From: Larimichthys crocea
Lineage: Eukaryota > Chordata > Actinopteri > Sciaenidae
DNA: 64,000 nt
NCBI RefSeq assembly: GCF_000972845.2
Contig: NC_040013.1
Span: 3,586,642-3,650,641 of the forward strand
Direction of reading: 5' to 3'
Below the pieces are notes generated by a model that was not told where the DNA came from, did no database searches, and saw nothing but the letters and a program-made list of their open reading frames with translations. How positions within the stretch are numbered: the first letter of the stretch is position 1; every line of letters starts with the position of its first letter. Below, piece by piece: positions 33,098 to 48,000 of the stretch. Position numbers and translations under genes: made by a program.

Positions 33098-36000
33098 CTG
33101 TGGGGAGAGATGAATGCAGTCAGACACCTGATGACTGAATCATTTACCTCATTTCCAATGCAAACAACTTGAGAGCGGCAAACTTGACGTAGATAAACAT
33201 CACTTCATTTGGATCTTAAAGAAAAAGTGACACCAGTGACAGAGATTAGACTACAAATATCAAGATTATCACCTAAATAAAGGAAACTAATTTGATCTGC
33301 AGTGAAAGGAAAATCTGTTTTAACTTGATTCAGCTGAAATGATCAGTAATCAGATCTGACCGTCAGCCTAATAACTGGTTGTTTCTTCGGACACATTCTG
33401 AAAGTTTAATTATTCACACAGCGTCGGTGTTCCAGTGAACATGCAGCTGCAGGTGAGAGCACACTTACAAAATGCTGGTGCCACACTTCTCACAGGTGTG
33501 GGTTTTTTTGACTCCTCCTACTGATGATGTCATTGGTTTGGGGACGTTGGGCGAGAGCTTCCCTGGGAACCTCAGGGCCGCCTCTGGAAGACACACACGA
33601 AAACACACGGATGAACACAGCTGCTGATACGGATGTTCAGACAAGCACTAGTCTCTCGCTTCATCACGTCAACGCTCTGTTTGCCTTCACTGGCCTCTGT
33701 CAGTGCAGCTTGTTTTTGCGTTTCCCCGCTCGTCATCACCAGCTCAGCACCCACGGGACGCGCTTCGTGAAATAGGTTTCCACACATTGGTCATTATCAC
33801 GTCATGAAAGAATGTTATTGCTATCTGGATTTATTTGCGCCGCCATTCATCAAAGCAGGAGGGGTGAGGGAGGACAGATGCATTCCGTGATGTGCTGTTC
33901 ACAATATAAACTGCACACAGGAGAGCTCTTCTCCACATCCTCCGCAGGTGATGGCCATATGGAAGTCCAAGAAACACAAACTGGCTTGTTCTGCGTGATG
34001 GGCTTTTAACAAATGTAGGAGATGATATAAATTATGTTGCATTTGACATAATAGCTGAATCCTGACGCTATGAAGGAGTTATTGAGATACACCGTCAGTC
34101 CAAATCTAAAAAAAAAGGATGCTCCTATGTGCAAAAACACGTGTTCCAGGGGTAGCTCCTCTGATAGTAACTCCATGTACCGAGGCTGACTCGGGTTTGA
34201 TTCTAACACACGGCCCTGTGCTGCATGTCATCCTCACTCCCCTGTTTCCTGCATCTTAAGCTGTCACCATCTAATAAAAAGCTAAATTTTCTATACTTGC
34301 TCATCTTGTTCAGGGTCAAAGGAGCACAACATCATTTCCACATATTTCTCATGAATGAACAAATGAACACAGAGTGCTTCTAACCTTTCTCGTCGGCCTC
34401 CAGGACCTCCTGCAGCATTTTAAAGGTGTTCGATTGACGGGGCGCCGTGCGTGACTCCTTATTCTCCTGGATCATCTTGTACACCTCCGACTCCTTGTCG
34501 AACCTCTGCATGGCAAAGTCGGAGCTCGTGCTGCTGTAAGAGAGAGACACAGAAATGTATCGCCGGTCACAGGTTATCACTTTCACTTAAATCACATGTT
34601 GAGCTCTCGGTGATGTGTTCGGGAGAAAATGTACGTTCATGAAAGACTTGTGAGTCATGTTTAACCGAATCCAGAGGAAATGAAGGAAGAGGCAGCAGCT
34701 GGATTTGAGACTTTCTAGCATGAAGTCTAGATTGCAGACATTTGGCGGGAGGCCGAGCTCATACACGCAACAGGACCCCGTCATATCCCGTTACCAGAGG
34801 CGCTGTTTCTAACCCTGAACACAGCCTCAAGGCAAAAGACTGACAGTGGAAGCTACAGCAACAGTGTGCATGAATTAGAAAGTCTAAGAAAATAACAGAC
34901 ATGAGGTGTGTACCTCGTACTAAAACCAAGAAACAACATAAACTACTCTTAACTTTGCTCTGAGGGCGTTTCCAGCTGCAGGAGGATGCAGGCGAGGAGA
35001 GCGAGCTTTCACCTTCTGCTAGTTTACGCTGTCGAGTCATTAGGAAATTAGACGAGAGAACAGTGGCTCACTTTACGAGCAAATTCTTAACCCCTGCTGC
35101 GGTGGGGTTTTTTTTTACTGCTCCTTCCACACTTAGTGTGTGCTTGAATACCAATCCCTCCTTACCCCTGCTAAAGAAACACATGCACTGAACTCTCAGG
35201 TGACGTATTAGCGAGTGAAAGGAAACACAGAGACGCAAAGTGAGTTCTCGTGTCAGTCGGATTTGGAGGGAGGCTGCTGAGTGTTAGCTGTCAGCAGGAA
35301 CTGGTTGGCCGGGTACGCGAGTCAGGCCAGGTGTGGTTTGATTCCTTCCACCTGCAGCCAACTTGTCATTGTTGGTTCACTTAACTTGACTGACGGTCCC
35401 ATCTGTCGTCGCATACAACAAATCTGCCAAAACATTTTCTCATTGACTTGACACCTGTGTTGTGAAGAATCTGCTCGGAGACATTCATCGAAAAATTCAA
35501 CCGTGCCTTGTATTCAGCTGTGCACGGGCAAAATGACAGTCCATAAGTAGTTGGACAGTGACAGATGAACTGTAGCTGCGTTTGCTCTGTACTCCTGCAC
35601 ACTGGATTTGAAATAAAACAATGATTATGAGGTTATAATGCCAAGTCGGAGCTTTAGTTTGAGGTGTTTGCTGTTTTTAGGCAAACCTCCAATTTACAGG
35701 AATTAGTATGAGACCCTTTGTAGTCAGACATCAGCAAATACTTGACATCTTCCCCGGTGATGCTTCGCCAGGTCTGTACTCAGCAATCTTCACTTCTTGC
35801 CTTCAGCGTGAGAAACACATGCTCAGTTGGACTGAGTTAAGGTCATGGACTTTTTTGGCCAGATAAAAATAAAAAATAAAAATCCCTGGTTACTTCGGTT
35901 TAGGTCCAGAAATCTCGGAACTGAAACTCAAAAGAAAGCTTTTAAAAACATAGCGGACTCCATGAAAGTGGACCTGTGGCATCTGTAGACATAGGCTCAT

Positions 36001-39000
36001 TTTAAGGTAACAAAAACACAATGATTCTTATTTTCGGGTGATTATACACCAATAAAAACGTAGTTATGCATATTATATTTCATTTCTGCCATATTCTGTA
36101 AACAGAGCCCCTGAAAGTCTGCACTTTAATTCAGCATGAGCATGATTTCATTTTAATTCCAATATGCAAAAACCTTGTTGCATATAAAACTACATCTCAT
36201 ATAGGGGTTTTATACACATAAATTTTGTTCCTACCTGGATTTGAGCTTTAGGATTCCCGCTAAATGAACATAGCTCAAACAGGGTTGACAGAAATGTGCG
36301 GGCAAAGGTAATGCTCAGACCCTTTCCTCGGCATCACCAAGCGTGTTTCAAATTGAAAACAGACCTCTAAAGAACAACCTCCAAGTTCTCCACATGCTCA
36401 GCTCCACCCTCAGTCCGTTTCCCCCTTTTCGTTTCCCCTCACCATCCCTTCTGAAATTGCAATCTCAAAACAACTGGAAAGTTTAGGTCAAACGGGAGGA
36501 AAACAAGAAGTGAGAGGCATGTGGACATGAAGCCGAGTGTGCGCAGATTTGCAGTGGAAGCAGATTTTTTTTGCTAAAGTACCAGACAGCTTTATATTAG
36601 TTTGTCATCTGGGAATTGTGGTTTCAAATGTTCTCACATCAATACAATGTCTGCATCTGAGAGGAATGTGTTGCTGGTTTCCAAACTCAGCCTTGGAGCA
36701 GACCAACAATGATAACGATCTAGTCATAGCACATGTATGTAGCCACAACATATTCTAACCACATTACTCAAGCTGTTCAGTACAACGCTTAGAAACAAAG
36801 TCGGTACATCCTGACAAACGAAATCCAAATGACAAAACTCAAAATGACAAAACTCACCTCAGAAAGAAAAGAGAGAAAGAAAGAGGGAACAAAGAAGAGC
36901 TCAGGGATTCTTCCTTCTTTCTCTGTATTTCTAACACTTCTGCAGCAAGTCAGAGCACACGAGAGTAAAAACAATAGCACACGCACACAGATGCCGAAAC
37001 ACACACACCTCTATCTAAACCAGACGAGACAGAAAAACAAGAGTCTGACTGAAAGGTGTGCCTCTGGCCTGAAACTCATTGGTCATGCGACATGAAGGGG
37101 TGGGTAAATGGGTGTCACTGAGCCTGCGATTGGCTGTGGAGGAGCAGGGAGAGGCTTGGTGTGCAGGCTGGGGGCTCCAAACTGGGGGCCAATCAGGGGG
37201 GGAGAAGTACAATCAGATTTCTTTTGGAAATGTGGGGTGTTTGGATATAACTGCAGTTGCTGACACGTCATATCACTAGCCATGGTTACCCAAGAGGGAA
37301 GCAGGGCCAAAGTCAACCATCCTGCACTGTGAAAACACACACAGCAGTCTCTCCAGCTGAGAGAGTGGGCACAAAGGATTACATGACACACTCAAAGACC
37401 ATTTTCATTTCTGCAGGGACAAAAAAACAAACCGGTGAGTCTAAGTGAATCCAAACAAAATGTTCAGAGGGCAGCACCTGCATGCTATGAGTCAAATTGC
37501 AGCTACATCACTTCATTAGAGTGGGCGAAGAAGGAAGAAGCAAACTGCAGTGCAGGTGTTGGTCACAGTGTAGTGTTTCCCAAACAGCTGAAAATTCATT
37601 TGTAGCTGTCGACTCGGAGCGCAGCTGCAAGCGGCTCTCAGCGCCAAGAGTCAGCTGCAAACAGCAGTGAATTCACAAGCTGCCTAACAGTGAACGAATG
37701 CACCGACAGACTTTGCTCTTTCGAATGCCTTAATAACAAAAAATATACAAAGGAATGCTTCAGGCACAAACCGGCTGCCCACATAAATACTGCATTATCA
37801 TGAATCTGTGGGTGTGTAAGTGCTGCCGGCCTATAGATGGCGCTGACTGCCTGCACATGACACACACACTTGTCAGAAATCTTCCATCTAACTTTAATAT
37901 GTGGACATTTGAAGATGAGCTGTAAGCTTCAGTCTCTGAAGAAGAACTTAGACTAATATAGAAATGTCATTTTTATAGTGTTAGTCGGGGGGTTCGTGTT
38001 GTAAATCTATCGAAATGAGATTCTGATTTTTAAATATCAAAATGAAAAGCAGGATTAACGCTTCAGTGTTGTACCCTTCTGCCATCTAGTGACTCTTCTT
38101 TTTGTTTTGTTTTGTGTTTAACAGTTTGTTCTCCATAGTTTGTTGTTATTTGAATAAATTGCATTATATACGCACATATGGCCAGGTATATAACGGGTAG
38201 CTTATCTTATTAAATAAGGATTAGAAGTTTCACAGTTGTTTGGGGAATAAAACTAATGAACTTTGGATCTTTACCAATCAAGACTCGATAGTTTAACAAT
38301 GGTGAAGACGACTTTGACGGAAAAAGTTTAAATTGAATCTTGAATTTGATCAATCGTAACACCCCTATTCATTTTAGTAGAGTATAAAATAGGGAGCTTT
38401 GACTCTCACATTACATTGGCGTAAACTTTATTGGCAGCAAACCTCCGACTGTTCATATTCAAATGTTTAAATAAAGTACAGTGCGTCTTTTTTCCACTTT
38501 TCAAACAGATATGAAAGATATGATTGCTGGTTTGCAGTGAACTATGATGTTTTAACATCATTTATTGATCTGTGATGTGCGTTGTCTTTTACCTGCGACG
38601 AGGGGACATGGGTACGTCCCGATCAATGGGGCTGTGGGGTGAGTAGCATGCTGGCGGGGTCGGGGTTCTGCTGGACACAGAGTTATTTCTGTAGTCTGAA
38701 GGGGAGAACTCCTGTGGAGGAAGAGAGAAACGACAAACGAAAGCAAGAAAGAGTGAGTAAGCATGAAAGTCAAACTTCCTGCAGCAAACCAACTTGAGCT
38801 GAGAGTTGAGGAATCTTTTGAGAGTGCTTAGACCATGATGCAATGTTACTGTAAAAGAGCTATGTTCAGTGTGGAGGCTGGAATTCAGCAGCAGTATTTA
38901 AGGATTTCTGCCTCACCAAGCTCTGAACAAATGTAGTGTCCTTGTTTCAGGAAGCTCTAAATCTGAGCAGACTGTACTGTATGACAACGTGGAATAAAAC

Positions 39001-42000
39001 AAAGTCCAACACACCATCATGTGGGATATATCCAGTCAGGATCAACACAGGAAAGATTTATCTGTAGATCAAATGAGACCCACATGAAGAAACACCACAC
39101 GCAGAACACTAGAGATCGTTCTTTCTTCTTCATCGTGACTGAAACCTGACGTCCTTTGGTTTCGGGTACAGAATAAACAGCACGCCAAACACACACACTT
39201 TGCCATTGTTTGATTGTATTTAGTGCCCTGTGCGCACAAATAAAAGTCTCTACGGCATGAGTCACGCCCCAACATTCCTCCACCGCGGGCCGATCAGTCT
39301 CGACGATCACAGCAGCCCACATCAACATTTTTTAATCTTGATTACCATTTCTATCAGAGCCCCTCAGCTGATAGATGATAGATTGTGTGGCAACAGATGT
39401 TTGGCACAACTCCACCGCTGGTCTGATGGGAAAGACAGAGCCAGCGTGTACTTCAATAGGTTCCAGATGCAGGGGCGAATTATTCATGGTACTTATAAAC
39501 AGTGTCCTTCGTCATGGAAGGAGAGAAGACATTCCACGTGGTGAGAATCTCATTTGTTTACTGTACAAACAACAGTGTTATTCAAGGAAGAAACTGGCAG
39601 CAAAGTTTGAGTTATGTGAACTTTTGACAGAAGAGGGCGCTACACGTCCGCTGAACACATGTAGCAGTTCTTAGTTCCAGCAGCACACAGTTACAACATT
39701 ATGGCAAAGGTTGATTTATGCAAGTTTAATTATGTCACGATTAGCCGCTAGTGAAACTGACCTCAGGCACATGTTCCCATTAAACACTCTGCACACCTGG
39801 ACCGAGTCTGCACAGGACATAACTCAAGTCAGACACTTTTACTGTCAGGAATCCCAACAAACTAATTGTTTCTAACCACAACACTGTCTGGAAACTCACC
39901 ACCTGTGATACTGACCACTTACTGATACAGGAAGCACACTCATGCACTGCTGTGTTACGCAAAACTAACAGAATGACTTTGTTTAAAACAAGAAAAGAAA
40001 AAAAAGGCGTCCAAACTGTTTCACAACTTTCAGTTTACCGGGGAAACAAAGCTATTACTTTATTTCAAGTCTGTGCACGGTCCAGGAAAACTTTGACTGC
40101 GACTCAAACAGCCCACAGAGAACTCAAGAGTACAGCTTTTACAACAAAGCTCACCAAGTTTTTCTCCCTCAGCCATCATCAGCTGGCATCAGCGTCACAC
40201 AGACTCGGTCCAAAAGGGGAGAAATGTCTCCACCCGGCTCTTTGAACCGGTACACGTCTGGTCTGAGACTCAAGTTGAAGCTGATGCTCAGTGCTGGGTG
40301 CTCACACAGTGGCACTGATGGAGTCGTAGATTTGTGCGTTCAATGCCAGCACCCGCTTCCAATTCAGCAACTCTTTGAACAATGTCTCTGTTCTCAATTG
40401 AGTCCAATTTTCCTCTTCTTTTTCCGTAGCGAGTGGGCAGATTAGTGGTGCGTGCCAGGAAGCCTTTACCAGAAATGATCATTGGGACGTCTCCCTGCAA
40501 TTCCTCCCAGGATAAACCCAGTATAATAACGGCGGGCTCATAAGATCACATATTCCATATAATCAGAGTACAAGAATAGAGACATCCATGTCCCCTCCTG
40601 CTGTGAAACAATCTCATAGGCATATACCTATATAGACATACATGCTTTAGGGACTGTCTCCGGAAGACCTAGTGAAGCCGGGCACTATGTGCACACTAAT
40701 GCAAAGCAAGCCTATGTTATATAAGTGTCTGGCTACTGAATGTAGATCTTCATGCTCTCCAAGAGCAGAAGAATTACGGATAAAATCGCAGCTCTGATCT
40801 ATAAGACTCAAGAGGAATGCAATGAAGTAAAGAAAAACAAAAGGAAGAGGGAGAGAGAGAAAAAACAAGCGCTCCACTGTGACAGGGAGTCTGCAGCTGT
40901 GATTGAGCTTGACCTTGGAAAGTAAAAAAAAACAAAACTTTGTCTGCACCACCAGAGCAGTTCTCCAATCACAAACATCCATTCTGCCGTCTCCGATGCC
41001 AGCCTTTTATAGCAGTAACCATGGCATTGCTGGCAGCGGCCTTAAACTGGGCTCCCTGAAACATCTTTGTTCCCAAATCACACCATTACACACGGCTGAT
41101 CTCAGAGCTACAATGCAATCGGTAAAACCTCAGCGTGGCGGTGCCAACAATGTTGGTGTCTCATGCACCAACAAACTTAGGGAGGGGCACAGACGAGCTG
41201 AGGAAAGCCTATTATTTTGTCTTGGATGGGAGAGTGGTTCATAGATGGGAGAGACCACTGGAGAAAAATCAGCCAATTCTTCCTGGTTCCTGCGGCTGGT
41301 GAGAGGAGGAAGCTCTGATTAAATCTGCACTGAACTGTAATCAGGAGCTCACAGTCCACATACCCGAGATCATTAGGGCAAGTCACTGGTATGCTGCGCT
41401 GGTCTTGAGCTGCATATATAATAACATATCTAAACTAGGAGTCTTCCACTAGTTCGTGTGAGAAAATGTGAGTTTAACACCAAAGCACAATCTCAGAGCT
41501 CAATCTTTACTTATGAAATCAGAGTTTATTTCGACCAAAGCAGAGTTGGTGAGTGTTGGAACAGTGAAAGACAGTAAAAGATACTGTAGGGATCTTTTCC
41601 AAAAGGTTGTCAGACACTTACAAGAACAATATGAGTCTGTCAGCGACAAAAACAAGCAGACATGCAACAGTCAAGCAATACTTTGCAGGGCTAATTTGTC
41701 CCCGACAGCTACACGACTTGACAAGACTTGTAATAAACTACCGTTTGTTGGAATCATGAAAAAACTAACCTGTCCAGTTCGAAGTGTGTCTAACGATTAT
41801 CTCGGAGGTAAAACTACTGGTTTTGTCAATGGAGCACCCAGTTGTTTTTGGTCTGCAATGCTGTGATCTATAACCTTTAAAAAAGGCCCAGAAAACCTAT
41901 TTTCTCAATTAGTTTCACTATTTGCTGCCAACGTTGGTTAGAAAAAGCTCATGTGAACCATTCACTGATCGAAGCTGTACAACATTAAATCAAGTTTTAA

Positions 42001-45000
42001 TGTTGAATTCTTTCATTTTCTGCAGAACATAACCCTCTGCAGTGGCACGACATCTGCAGCCAAGATGGCAGACTAGTTATGGAAGATTGTGTTGAAGCTG
42101 TTTATTTGAATCATCCATCCACCCATCCATTTTCTCTACCCGCTTTATCCCTGGCAGGGGAAAAGGGGGCTGGAGCGTATCTCAGCATGCATTGGGAGAA
42201 AGAGAGCGAGAGAGAATGTCAGCAGAAATTTGACATTAATGGGATTCAGCTTGATCTCAACATGTAAAAATCCAAACATGAAATGTGGCTTGCCATATTC
42301 CGAACGCACTTTGTGACCTGACAAGCCACATTTCTCAAAGCAGAAAATCAACCATATTAATTGTGTCAATTCATGCATTTAAAAATCACTCTACAGCGTT
42401 AAATGGTAACGTATTGATTCAAGACTACTGGGGAAACGTTTTTGGATTCACTTAAATGTTATGATCTCACCAAATGAATGAATGTGGATTGGCTTATGGT
42501 CAAAGAAAAGGCTGAGTACTGGAGGCAGATAAACTGTCAGAAATGTGAGCGAATCGCTCTGAAACGAAAACAAGCCTCTGGTCTGCGATTGGCCACTTCA
42601 AGACACAAACAAACAGGATATGGTGAACTGAAGTGAGGGCAGCTGTTTCAGATCAAGGCCCATGGGAGAAGTTGGGGACAGTGCCAGTGGAGGAGCCTTC
42701 AGTCTGGCTCCAAGCAAGCCACTCTGCATCATCATCATTACCACCCTGCAGCTTCAATTACAGGGCATGGGCCAGCAGCACACAGGAGCGATGCCTAGGG
42801 GAGGGCTTTTATTTTGGGAAGCTTGGTGCTGCTGTAAGAAAGTGCTATAACTGCTCATTCACTGTCTCCACCACAGACATGACTGCTGTACTACAATGAG
42901 GCGGGGGACACCAGACATCCTGGGCTGGGTAATAATCAGAGCTCTGTACAGTGTTTCCTATCCAACAGCGTTGCATTGGTGGAGGTCCTGAGCAAAGACC
43001 TGAGGCTGACGGTAACCTACTCGTTATCCACTGTCACTGATGGACCCTGCCTTGTAATTATGTCTGAGCGATGGTGCGTTACACATTCTGTAACAAATAA
43101 AACACGGGACATCATTTTATATCAAAATTCATTAACATTCTTGGACCTTCTTTACTGCCTGATATGTTGTTTTATGGAAGGTATAGAACTGATTAGAATA
43201 ATAATATGGCTCGACCAGTGGGCTGATAAAAGCTGTAGCCAGGTTGCGCCCATGTGATGAGCCCATTTCCTCCCATGTAATATAAACAAGCTGTACACAG
43301 AGGATCTAGGTTTCTTGCCTCAGGCCATGCTTATTTAAACTTTTTTTCAAAGCAGGGATGTGAAACTCGTCATATTCAGTCCCCAGTCCATAAAGCAGTA
43401 CATGGACTGAGCTTTTAAAGTCAACCTCAATCTTCTCAATCCTCTACATAAAATTCCTTGGCCCGGGCTTACACTGTGCAGCGTTCAATAACATGGAATA
43501 AAGTGACAGATCTTCGTGATGCCAGTGCTAATACCTCCCCCTCTCTCCATTCGTTCTACGTGGCCACACACCATCAGACTGCTGCAGATATAAACCATAT
43601 GTACAAGATTAGAGGCCAAATGAACAGCAGAGAGATGAAGACAACAGGATGACAGTGAGTGTACTGTGCAGTAATTCTCTCCGGGCACCGTCGCCACTGT
43701 CGAGCCAAATCGAGCTGCGCTTCGTTCAACTTTCTGCCAAGGAGACTGTAGTTTCCTTTTATTAATCTCAACTCAAACGTTGGCGCAGAAAGACGCACTG
43801 ATGACGCAGTTCACAAGTGGAAACGACATCATTAAAAGATTTTCTGCGCTGTAGCGTTCAGGATTCATGACGCTCACGTGGACGAACCTGATCGTGAACG
43901 GTAATGGCACAGTAAATGCTTGGGAGACCTTTGAGACAAGCCAAAGCCATCTCATGTGATCGAAGTGTAGGTGGTCTGAGAGAGGCACTCACCCACACTG
44001 CCACCAGAGAGTCAGAGACACAATGAGGAATGAACACAATTCTGAGGGTTTATTTATCCACGAAGGGTGCTACAACCAACACATTTTTCATCCCTATTAA
44101 ATTCCCCACAAGGCTCCGACTGAAGCAGCATATCAAGCCCATTAGACATCTGGAGTTCATTATGGTTGGACTAAAAATCGCTGGACTTCATGATGCTTTT
44201 AATTTATGGTCGCTCGGATGCCTCTTTTCATATGCATCAGAAAAAACACAATAACAAATCGAAAGACGCTGAATTTAAACTGAAGTGCTGATTAAAACGG
44301 TCGTAACGAGCTGGAAGGTCTCGAGATAGCGCCACTTTTAAACAGCTCATCAGTGGAAATCCCTCCGTAAATGTAATCTTTAAATGCTTAATGATGACTG
44401 CGGTAATTGGACGGAAAACATCTGGTGGGTCTTCTACTCTTGTTTCACGCAGAGGTACAGTAACTCTCCTATATAACACAGGAGTATGACTTCTAATGCA
44501 ATACAACATGATGGAGTACAGCCTTTGCACACTCATATTTCGACAGGAATTTCCGTGAATGGCTAAAACATAAATCTAAAGATGTCAGCAGGACATGCAT
44601 TTGTGGTGCCTCAGTGCAGCAGAGTTATTCTACAGCGTTAACTGCAGTGGCCATTTTACCAGCTCAACAATTATGATTTATGACCAACATATGCAGCCAT
44701 GGCAACCGTTAGCCTTAAACGTAGGTGTTGTCCGGTGTTAAACTAGTGGAATATATGCTGACAGTTCTGTTTTTGCTGGCACGAATACACTGAGGGGCAG
44801 TTATACACGTCGTTCCCTTGACAACAACTTTTGGAATGTTGACACACCGCTCAACCGCCTTCGTAAACAACACCAACTAGTAAAAAAAAGGCACATCTCT
44901 CCCGGCCAACGTTCCCCCGTAAAACTCGCAGGGCCCAGTGTCCCCACGAGTGCGCCAGGGGGCCTCGAAAGCACGGGGAATCAAAAGTGCCCCAGTTTGC

Positions 45001-48000
45001 TTTTCCACTCCGGGGGAAAGAAAAACAGGCACGCTGATCAATCAGTGGGGATGAGGAGAGGCATGCCGCCCGTGCAGCGGCCACAATGGACCCCGGGGCT
45101 TAACGGCTACGGGTCCACGTGAAAAGACCTCACACTGTCCAGTCACAGAGCTCACTGTGCGGAGGAGAAGAAGAAGAAAACATCCCTTTGCCGTGGCCGC
45201 AGCCAGCGCCGCTCCCTCGACACTAGCTTGGCTTAGCACAGCACCGACCTGCCAAACCAAACAACAGCCCCACTCATGTCAGACCTGAAATAGTGCATAA
45301 TTCCAAACCATCGTCGTCAAGTAAAAGATATGCACGTCTGTATTTAGAGGGGAAGCCACTGCAGGTGAGGTGCATTTACCTCTCACACAAGTCTTGAAGA
45401 TAAAGACTTCTACATATTGACTCCACTTAAAAAACAAACTGCGTTCTATTCCTGCACGCCAAGTCACCATTTCTGGTCCAAAGCGAGAACCACAGCTTTG
45501 CACTCCATTCCACCACAACCTCCAGAATGCAGCAGGACAAAGCCAGTCGCTGGCGTGCAGGCTGGGCTGCTATGAAGAGAATGATGGACAGAGCAATGTA
45601 TAGGATGGAGGAAGTATGGATGGATACTTTCCTTGCCGTCTCCGGATAAAGAGCTTAGTGACACATGTCATACAGCCAAGGCCACTCTACCCAATTTAGC
45701 ATAAAGAGGGAAAAATTGGTCTGCACAGGGCCCAAACTGAGTGTCACCCTGCAGGATCTGGCTATCCTACACTAGAGAGTTATATTTATAAAGCAACCAC
45801 CCTATCCCAGCACAGGATTCTGCAGCCCACTAAGGGAACCCTCAGGAACCTCAAAGTGCAGCAACTACAAACCCAGACATGGAGCCTGGTCCTAATGGCC
45901 CAGTGACGGGTCAAAGCAGTTGGGTTTTGGCACTGCGCATCGCAACAGAGATCCTGTTGTGGTCATTTCTTGATGATATAAACAGATGCTCTGATTCATG
46001 ACAGTGGCCGACCAGTTACAGATACAATCTCATGCCCAGCTTCAAGGGAGCTGGGATGCCTTTGCTCTCTTTGTCATGGTGGTGAGCCAGAAGATATTAA
46101 AGTCCACGAACACCGCCGCTCATATCAAGGCATGACAAAACAAAAAATACAGGGTACAAAGGCAACACCTAAAAAAGAATTCATAAATGCCAACGATACA
46201 TTGGTTTAAAACATACATTTATAGCAATGCATCTTGAATTTCTACAGTTGTCTTTGCATTTTATCCTCTAGTGAAGATCAAAGGTCACCGTGAGCCGGTA
46301 GCTACTTGGGACTTCAGGACGCTTCGGCAGGATGAATGCTTCCTGCAAAGAAAAGGACCACACCTTCTCATTAAAAGGTCATTTAAGTAGCTCCTTCAAC
46401 ACACTACCCTTTTACAACTTGATCCGAATGTCCTGGATAGATTTCCTGCAAAACAAGGCAATGCAGACATTCTTGGCCCAAGGGAACATTGTTTTACAGT
46501 CAAGTTTAAAAGGAAACAAAGTATAGAAGCACTGACCACAAATGTAAAATCAAAATGAATCACATATATACACACTACAAAAAAATGTGCATAAGATTCA
46601 TCAATGAGGAGGAAGTGCATTCAAGTTAAGAGCTTTTGTAAGTGTAAGTAAAGAACTGCATTGTCCATCTTTCATTGTGCAGCCAATCTTTGCTCATTAT
46701 CATACATGTGTTCTGTGTTTTGCTGCAGGCAGTTTGCACTAAAGCACAAAGGACTTTGCTGTGTTAGAGCGGCCTCTGGGCTGAGCAGAGTGGTGTGATG
46801 GCTTAAGTACAGTTTGGGAATGTCAGCAGGCTCCCTGGTGTCCACCCCGACCCCCATCTCTTCCAGCTCCCATCACACAACGACGGGCCTTGTGACGCGA
46901 GGGGAAAAAGCAGCACCAGCCTTCCACTGCCTCTGCCATCACAGCCACTATTGTACACAGGCTTTTTCTCAGGATATCCAACACCCTGGAAAATGGGGGA
47001 TCCTGTTGCGCATCCCACTCTCCTCACTCAGGGAGCCAAAACAGGGGTGGAAAAGCCTTTTAGGGGCTTTTCAGAGAGGCTGATCACCTGATACAGCAGC
47101 ACTCTGCACCTCTAAAGCAGGACAGAGGCCCCTGTCATGGACGCTCCACATCTTAGTGCTCACTGGGCTGCTGTGTTCCTGCCAGCCCGAGCAGCATAAT
47201 ACACAGTGTGCCTATGGCAGGCCTCTTCCCAGCCATTTCCCCACCGAGCGCTCTGAAAGAACTCCACTCACTAATCACAGCGCTGCGGCGGGAGGCTCGT
47301 CACCACTTTAAAACCAGGGTAGACGTCCCTTGGAGGAAGGGGTCAGCCAAAACCCCAAACTCTCATCCAATAGGCTCGATGATGGTAAACACTGAGGCTG
47401 TCAGGCATAGATGGCAGAGCATGCAATCCAAATCAATTTTAAAGACCAGAAAAAGGTAGAAGTGGCGGACATAGCGATGACTAAAACACCTCAAATTGCA
47501 GCCTTCTGAAAACATGTAGCTTGATATTAATTCGAAAAAGACACTGAATGAACAGTTAATAAAAAAAAAGCCAAAAAAGGCCAAGTTGATATTGGAAAAG
47601 CAGGAGATTGGAGGAATGTAATGTCTCCCAGAGGATACAAGACGATGGAGATTCCAACATGGGAAAAAATGCAAGAAAAAAGGTTGAATTTAAAAATGGT
47701 AAGGAGAACGGGTGAACGGACGACTCCATAAATACCACAAACATGCGATGGCGTCCCTGATGGACAGCTATGACAGGAGCACGTTCATTCCTAAAGAGCT
47801 CGCTGATGGAGCTCTCCACCACAACACAGCTCCTAATGTGTTTCTTGGTAGGCCAATACGGAAGTTTGCTCCGCCATGGTTTTGCTGGCCGCAGCCTCGC
47901 TATGACTCCACAGTGGGTTGTTGAATGCGGTTTTTGGATTGATGCGGAAAACATCAACATCTGTATTTAACAGAGGCTTACAATGCCTTCTGTGAGAACT

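Noticed and set aside
47712..47970. Two overlapping plus-strand frames of about 70 codons
   Set aside because: No consistent frame preference and no recognised protein; left as pdlim2 intron sequence.
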